From the NCBI GenBank assembly GCA_028023455.1, contig JAQFVV010000143.1:2020001-2084000 (forward strand): a stretch of DNA of 64,000 nucleotides, written 5' to 3'. Shown here piece by piece: positions 57,233-64,000 of this stretch (its first letter is position 1; each line of letters opens with the position of its first letter). A model generated the notes under the pieces. It did not search any database. It was not told the origin of the DNA and saw nothing but the letters and a program-made list of their open reading frames with translations. Both the position numbers and the translations under genes were made by a program. Source of the stretch: Epiperipatus broadwayi (lineage: Eukaryota; Onychophora; Udeonychophora; Euonychophora; Peripatidae).

Positions 57233-60200
57233 AAATATTAGTTGTAATTTTTTAATTTAAATTCATAGTTAAATCATGTTTTATAGTTTAATTAACATAT
57301 ACTAAAAACATGTTTCTTAAAATACTATTTTTGCTTATATATTTTTTTTAAAGTGAAGAAATAAATAGTATTTTCAGAAATATTATTTGTAACATGCTGA
57401 TAAGATTGAGTTTTTTTAAGCACATTTTAAAATGTAAATTACTATTTATATAGAGACCTATTTTCATCAAACAACTTATTTAATATTCAAATTGTAAGCA
57501 TCAATTTAAATTTAATATGTATTCATTTATATTAATTTTTAGTGATATTGATTATGGGAAAGAACAGGGTTATTTATCCCCTGCTATAATCTTGGGTATT
57601 TATTTATTTAAATATACATATATAGGTGTGTACAAATATATATGATAAAAATATGCATAGCTTTTTATCTTATATTATCCTAATTTTGTTTTTTGTTTTT
57701 ACTGGAGTACATGCTTACCCATGTACATTTAAAAATAATGGACCAATATCCTAAAACACTATATGTAAAATCTTGAGATACTTTCAAAAGAATTTACACC
57801 AGTGGCGTCTAACCTGGGCAATCTACTGAACACTTTTCCAGTTCCATATAATACATGCCCAATAGTTTATACATATTTTCGCATTGCAATAAATTATTTT
57901 TTTCTCCAATAGATTAATAAGTTTATATTTAATAATAGGACTTAATAATTGATTATAGATAATAAGGAATTGTAGTAATTACAATACAGTTTATTTATAA
58001 CATTCTTCTAGTCTTGCTTTTTAAAAATTAAATATATTATTGTTTTAAAAGGATGGGTTAAAATGTGAAAGTAGAAAGGTTTATCATGGCTAAAATTTTT
58101 AACAACAATATGTACAATTCAAAAATATACAAATGAATAACAAATGGCTACTAAATCTTCAGTTTATCACAAAATGTAAAATACTAATTGAATTATGAGC
58201 ATTTAACGTACTTCCATTTAAAAGATAAACAGCCAAGATTCATATGTGAGCAGTGATTATAGAACGGTCTTAATAATTGTGTGTGTTTTATATGTAACAT
58301 TATAGGATTTTTATGTTATTGTTTTTCTTATATTATTAATTATTATTGTCTGACTCAGTTTCATTTTTTGTTCTTATATTGTTTTATATTCTATCCAGAG
58401 CTGCTCATTTAACTTTAAGGTCTATATAAACATATCACAATAAAAAAGGCTGCCTTGAAAATAAACAAATTGAGATTCTTGGCATTGTTTGGTATTATTT
58501 AAATGTGGACTGCTTTCATGCATATATATGTAACGAGATGGGGTGGTTGGGAAAGGGAGATTGTGCCTGAGGTGATGCAAATCATCATCACTCCCAATCA
58601 ACTTAAAATGAAATATCAAATTAATTATTAAAGCAATATTTAATAGTCAAAATATATAAAAACAATTTGATATATTCACAGAGAGTGAAAGAATGAGATC
58701 TGTCAGAGAGATCAGCCAGTCACTATTTGGAACAGCCATAATCAACTATACATCAACCAGCATTATAAGTCAAAGTAAGTATGAGTGATACTCCAAGTAA
58801 TAACCATTCATCATCATGAATGATCAATCAAAATACATCAATATAATAAATCAACAGTCCATCTTGTGGGTGGATTTGAACAATAAAAAATATAAATCAA
58901 CAGTCAATCTGGTGACTGGGTTTGAAATAGGTCTTCTGTAGACAAAGTTAAATATTTAACACTTGCCAGATTGTGTCAGATTATTGAAACCATTAATTTG
59001 GATGCACTACTTAAGTACTAATCCATTAGAATGATGGGACATTAAAATATGCTGATCATCATCAATGCTCTGGCCACTTGTATCATTAATTGTACTCAAT
59101 ACATATTTAAAAAACAAAAATAAATGGTGCAACACTGCAATACTGTTAAAGGATTGATGCAATGTTTTATAAAGAGATCAACATATGTTCTTTTGTTATT
59201 ATATATTGTAATGGTCAGAATAAACAGACAACAGCAAAATCACCACTAGGATAATTTGTACCACTACAATTCATTCCAACCCCACATAATACTTCATTTT
59301 AATTGGCTCAATGATCAGAGAGAGGGAGAGACTCTTAGAACTAGATCATAACTATATGATTTACCTGTGGCAAACAAGACACACAATGCAATATATATAT
59401 GAAAATACAAACAATTTACTAGTAATAAAATTATAAACAAAAATTGAACTCCACTTAATTTGTTGATAGATTCATTGAGATAGTGGAAATAACATTAATT
59501 AGTGATTATATGTATCAAGAGTTTCAATTTATAACATATATATAAGGGACTACCTGACATTTAATTTGTGATTGTATATATATAAGGAATTTCAATACAC
59601 ACAAATATATATTTTGGATGGTATATTTGATGATTTCTAGAGTAGATATTCCTTAAGCAGACATTTAATACTACATTAAGCACACGCAAAAATCATGTGA
59701 ATTAACTCTAAGAAATAGCTTTCATGATCACGACCCAGAAATGCTGAAATATCAGGCTTTAACATAAAGGATGCAATACAGGTTACTAAAGTAAGAAATG
59801 ATCTAATAATAAGATAGACTGGAATATGCTCACCTCTATGAGGCCATACCCAAGTCTCTATGAAATAGATGGATCATGATATGAAGAATGAGCATCTTCC
59901 CCAATAATCATTAATAAATCTCACCAAGAGTCAGAATAAATGCACTGCTCAAATGGTGATACAAAATCAAGGTCCTCTGGGTCTGAAATAGAAAGGAATA
60001 TTCCCACATTTGCACAGATCATATTCAAAAAAGAGCCAGCAAATTAATTTTCGGAATCAGGGGTATAAGCCTGCTGACGAAATGCAATGAAATAAACATG
60101 AAGTTAGACAACCCAACAATACCAATTTATATATAATAATGAATAATTGGCCTTAAAACTAAATATATATATATATAAAATAAAATGTGAACAGTCATGT

Positions 60201-60415
60201 CATAAGATTACAATATGCGAATGTCTATTACCTAGGCTAAATCAGAACCTATGCAGTTACTCTAAAAAAATTTGTACAGAAAATTACTCCCTGCTTAATT
60301 GGAGATCTGACCCATAGGTCTTACAGATATATGGAAATAATGACACCATAGCCTACAATGATAATATATTAAATTGTGTAAAAGTTTTATAAAATTAAAC
60401 TATTGTATCTACAGT
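57233..60415. other. Non-coding stretch with small duplications
   Basis: A phrase CAGTGGCGTCTAACCTGGG at 57802 resembles one hAT-type end, but no matching inverted end was found. At 58846-58935 a ~48-bp unit ('AAATCAACAGTCCATCTTGT' / 'AAATCAACAGTCAATCTGGT') occurs twice. 58680-60110 is less A+T-rich than average and may hold unrecognised repeats. No gene is supported. Confidence 0.4.
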
Positions 60416-60637
60416 ATACATATATATTTGTGCCTTTTAAAACATAAAACAAAGTTTTAACTAACTTCGAACATTAAATTTTATTTTAAAACTGAAAGTT
60501 GTTTGTAAATCACCTATACACAATATGTATATATATATATATGTCCTTTCCCAAAACAGAAAATAAAGTTTTAACTTTTATCTTCTTAACATTCAATTTT
60601 AATTTTAAAAATTGAAAGTTGTTTATAAACTATTCCT
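60416..60637 (+). repeat. Tandem duplication, period about 121 bp
   Basis: The order 'TATACATATATAT', 'AACATAAAACAAAGTTTTAA', 'AACATTAAATTTTATTTTAA', 'ACTGAAAGTTGTTTGTAAAT' is repeated as 'TATATATATATATGTCC', 'AACAGAAAATAAAGTTTTAA', 'AACATTCAATTTTAATTTTA', 'ATTGAAAGTTGTTTATAAAC'. GAAAGTTGTT recurs at 60493 and 60614. Confidence 0.7.
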
Positions 60638-61923
60638 AATTGTGTTAATGAATAAATGACATCTTTGGAAATAATAACTTAAATAGCTAATTTTGAAATA
60701 GCAAATAGAATTTAAAAAAACAAATTAGAATTGATGAGAGAAAGAATTTAAATGTTTAGCTTGATAGAATTACTGGACTGTTAAATATTTAGTCACTGAA
60801 ATATATTTGCTAATTTTACCTACATCTGATTCTTAAATAATAAATCTAGCAGATTTAAGAAGGATCAAGTATATTACAATTGTTGATCTTCCTTAGTATA
60901 TACAATTAATTAAGTGTGGGTCAAAATATAATGCAAAAACTTATTTTAATAATACAATAAGAATATTTTATAAAATACTAACAAAATAGATTTTAAAGAA
61001 TGGTTAATAAATAGTTATTTAAGCAAGGAGAGAAAAAAATATTAAAGCGGTTTTAATATTGTTTACTGGTAAATTGAAATTTACAAAGTTAAAATAAATC
61101 AATATTTTAACAGTCTTTTGTAAAGGATTTTGACAGGTGATAAAATACTATGCTGAACCTCATGGTATAGTTCATTGGGTAGTATTCTTGGATATTGGCT
61201 GTCTGGTCACTCAGATGCTTCCAATGGTTAGTGGTATTCTCTACTCTTCTTGATGGCAACAGCAGAATATGTCAACAACTTTGATCACCAAATGTAGGCA
61301 GGAACTTTAGGGAACTCTGTACTCATGCTCCTCCAAAGATGGCCAGAGAAATTGACATGCTCTACCCACTGTTTATAGCATGACATAATCTAACAGCTTA
61401 GAAAATTTTATAAAACTTTACAAGTAGTCAAACTCTTTCTTCCCTGCCCCTATATATATATCCCTCAAAACAAAGACATCTGGATGTTTTCCAAATTTAT
61501 TAATTAATTTTAAAACTTAGAGAGAATTCTTTTTTTATTATCAAAAAAATCTTACTGATTGCAATCTCTATCTAGTTTAATTTTAAAATTTTATTAATTC
61601 CATTTTTTTAATTAGATGCGGAATACCTTTGGTTTTTTTATCTAATCTCTTACAGCAATTACATGTTTGTTGTCACTTTTTATTGTAATGACAATGATAC
61701 ACTAAAATATAAATTCAAAAACTAGATTTTAATTTATATATTCTTTTGAACATCAGTTGATTCTAATTAATTAGTTAAATTTTCTTTGCTGACTTGAACC
61801 ATCCCTTACTCCCACATAACAATATTAAATGTCATAATGAAATTAAATTTCTTTTATACATTTTTTAAATGCCTTAGTATTATAACATTATGGCAACAAT
61901 ATATACATGAAGCATATATATAT
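60638..61923. other. Non-coding stretch
   Basis: 61120-61390 is a G+C-richer island ('CCTCATGGTATAGTTCATTG', 'GGTAGTATTCTTGGATATTG') that could be a tRNA-like head of another repeat. Evidence is too weak to name it. Confidence 0.35.
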
Positions 61924-62423
61924 TGTAATGATCAAAATCATGTGATCAGCCAACAAGATTCAGAGACCTAGCAAAAGTACTTCAAACTCAGCATGTTTGG
62001 GATATGGTAGTCGTGGAGCAGTACTAAGCTTTAACCTACTTTCCAGTGCTCCAAAACCTCCACTATCTGACCAATGCTCCTGATGCTACTAATGGTCATT
62101 GTGTTTCTTTGGTCCCAGTGGTCAGGGTAAAACAAGGACTCTATCAATTCAAACTTAGCCTGTCATGCACTAGAATTATTAAATTAATCCAAGATACTCA
62201 CCAAATACTTTGATATAGCTTAAAATATTATTTCAAATATTTCATAGGTTTTGAATATATACATAAATGATTTAATTAAATGTGGATATAATTGGATGGA
62301 TGTGATGAACGGATGGGAATGACATAACAACTGTATAGATATACATGCTTTATTAACACAATTCATTAGAAGATAGAAATAATAACGTTTGGATCTTATT
62401 ATGACCCATGTATGGGCGTTACA
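61924..62423 (-). mobile_element. Possible solo LTR, about 500 bp
   Basis: The segment begins TGTAATGATC and ends GGGCGTTACA on the plus strand, giving TGTAAYG...CRTTACA short inverted ends as in LTRs (5'-TG...CA-3'). It is flanked by TATAT on the left and TATAA on the right, possibly a 5-bp TSD with one change. Read on the minus strand it starts TGTAACGCCCATACATGGG and contains AATAAA about 70 bases in. No second LTR, primer-binding site or internal coding region is adjacent. Confidence 0.35.
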
Positions 62424-62443
62424 TATAAACCAAAAAAATAATA

Positions 62444-62606
62444 ATTACAATATTTCACTATCAGTTATTGATAGTGGTACAGTATTTATATATCACTAGA
62501 ATAAATGTATGATTTTTACAAAGAATTACAATATTCAACTATCAGTTATTTATAAAGGTACAGTATTTAGATATCACTAGGATAAATGTATGATTTTTAC
62601 CAAGAA
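62444..62606 (+). repeat. Tandem duplication, period 81 bp
   Basis: Two units: ATTACAATATTTCACTATCA ... TATGATTTTTACAAAGA and ATTACAATATTCAACTATCA ... TATGATTTTTACCAAGA. They share 'GGTACAGTATTTA' and 'ATATCACTAG' and differ at about eight positions. Confidence 0.85.
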
Positions 62607-62800
62607 GTCACCTGTCAATAATGACAACAAAGGTTATGAACTAAAAATAATAATTACAATAATAAACATCAATATTAGATGTGTGTGAGCATTACAATGA
62701 AGTCATACTGTCAATCATGACAACAGAATTATGAAACAGAAATAATAATGACCACTAATAGTAAATATCTGTATTATATTTGTGTATGAGCATAAAACAA
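62607..62800 (+). repeat. Tandem duplication, period about 95 bp
   Basis: Two units follow directly on the 81-bp pair: 'GTCACCTGTCAATAATGACA' ... 'GTGTGTGAGCATTACAATGAA' and 'GTCATACTGTCAATCATGAC' ... 'TTTGTGTATGAGCATAAAAC'. More diverged than the 81-bp pair. Confidence 0.75.
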
Positions 62801-62980
62801 ATTTTTATGTTGATAATGATAATATTTGATCAAGAAATATGCCACTATGAAAATTAATATGCCAATTGTAGAGAGTAAACACAATACCTGGTTATATTAA
62901 GTTAGAGGCCAGAAATATATATATATATAATAAATTTATGTACATGTTTACATACACAGAGGAAGTTAAGTGTATATATA

Positions 62981-63067
<87 letters not shown>
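62981..63067 (+). repeat. (ATT)n microsatellite, about 29 units
   Basis: Uninterrupted TAT/ATT triplets over about 87 bp. The poly-Leu and poly-Asn open frames covering it are artefacts. Confidence 0.95.
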
Positions 63068-63069
<2 letters not shown>

Positions 63070-64000
63070 TTACATTTAGTATTCCCAGCAGGAGTTATGG
63101 ACCAAAGTATAATTCTAGCTCCCTTCACTATTAACAGTTATATGACAAATATGGTTTATCTATCCCACACAGCATTTCCAACAGGCATGATCAAGAAATC
63201 TAATTACAGAAGATCAGTGGCACCTGGGATTGAATCCTGTGCCAGCTATATTATTATTGGCATTGGCAGATGGCCAATCTCCATTGTCAAACAATAAAAT
63301 ATATAGCAGTTCCTATGAAAACACATTTGCAATCAGTGTGGCCTGTGTAGGAAATAATGGAGCCTGGGCTTTGAATCCCTATCATCATAGAGTACCTATA
63401 CATTTATCAGCTCAAAACATGGCTATCTCCAGGACCAAAAAAATATCCATCTGGCAGCTCACATAGCATTACTCTACGTATATTCATTATTAAAAGCCGT
63501 ATAGGTACAGATCATTCAACTAAGCAACACTGATATATTTGCCCATAAAAAGCATTAACTCATATCTGTATAGATATTTTCTGAAGGCCTGTATTTAATA
63601 AGTAATCATGGGAAAATTTAAAATAACCATATTTTATAGGTTATAAAATGCCCAAGTGCTTAAATATAAAGCTTAACCACAAAATGCTAAAGAGGCAAAA
63701 ACACTATTGCCAAGATAGTACCTTTTCCCCAAATGTATGCATCACTAAATATATATATATAATGAGATGAACACATACTTTTGTAACAAGTAATATCGCC
63801 CGTTTTACTTTTAAGAAAAAGAAGCATGATCATTATTACTATTTTTTTTTCAACACATAAATAAACGCATATATACATTATTTCATTTTTTATTGTCATA
63901 AAGAATCTTAATCAAATCTAAATCAAATAAATAATAATTTTAACACTCATTTATATTCTTAATTTTCTTTAACTAGGTACTGTAATTATGTATATATGAG
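63068..64000. other. Non-coding stretch, possible unknown repeat at 63070-63475
   Basis: 63070-63475 is richer in G+C than its surroundings. It has two B-box-like phrases, 'CCTGGGATTGAATCCTGTGCC' near 63218 and 'CCTGGGCTTTGAATCCC' near 63364, about 145 bp apart. It may be part of a composite tRNA-like repeat, but no A box or TSD was found. The remaining ~520 bp are A+T-rich without recognised content. Confidence 0.35.

Noticed and set aside
57802-57830. hAT element starting CAGTGGCGTCTAACC
   Set aside because: Only one end looks hAT-like. No inverted partner or 8-bp TSD was found within several hundred bases.
59206-59260. Second LTR start (TGTAATGGTCAGAATAAACA) pairing with 61924
   Set aside because: Similarity to 61924 ends after about ten bases, so it is not an LTR pair.
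62892-63297. Poly-Asn and poly-Leu open frames
   Set aside because: Products of the (ATT)n tract and its flanks.

Overview
This is a eukaryotic, almost certainly animal, intergenic or intronic stretch. It is very A+T-rich, has no prokaryote-like gene packing, and has no intact long ORF outside retrotransposon remains. The content is reverse transcriptase relics of several non-LTR (LINE) types, tRNA-derived SINEs with target-site duplications, hAT-type DNA transposon remains, foldback/MITE-like palindromes and large microsatellites. An invertebrate host (mollusc, chelicerate or similar) is plausible, but I cannot name the organism.

Layout. 0-4 kb: a diverged ~230-bp tandem duplication and a ~310-bp palindrome. 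4-7 kb: a foldback repeat with tRNA-like ends (here 'family A') and a decayed hAT transposase. 7.56-9.67 kb: a 5'-truncated RTE-like LINE (RTE-1), minus strand. 9.8-17.3 kb: small foldbacks, a tRNA-derived SINE, the 3' part of a second LINE ('LINE-X', 12.6-13.6 kb), an ~810-bp TIR element and more family A. 19-25 kb: family A, tRNA-like relics, an RTE 3' fragment and a second LINE-X 3' end. 25-30 kb: a tandem family A array, a ~1-kb GATA/TATC microsatellite that switches strand, and a 397-bp hAT MITE inserted with an 8-bp duplication into another palindromic repeat ('family B'). 30.7-31.1 kb: the best candidate for a host gene, a TATA/initiator pair followed by a possible first exon. 31.9-33.7 kb: RTE-2, the best preserved LINE, with one frameshift. 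35-43.7 kb: family A, two tRNA-derived SINEs with clear TSDs, and two further LINE relics. 45-47.7 kb: palindromic elements. 50.4-53.3 kb: a long, heavily decayed RTE copy (RTE-3) that still shows the endonuclease region. 54-64 kb: family A and B copies, small tandem repeats, a possible solo LTR and an (ATT)n tract.

How the parts relate. The LINEs probably supplied the retrotransposition machinery and the SINEs used such machinery; nothing here encodes an intact enzyme. RTE-2 and the hAT MITE are nested in older repeats, which gives a relative age order. The most unusual structure is family A. Its tRNA-like B-box ends point outwards in at least five inverted copies whose inner junctions differ each time, while other copies are solo or direct tandem.
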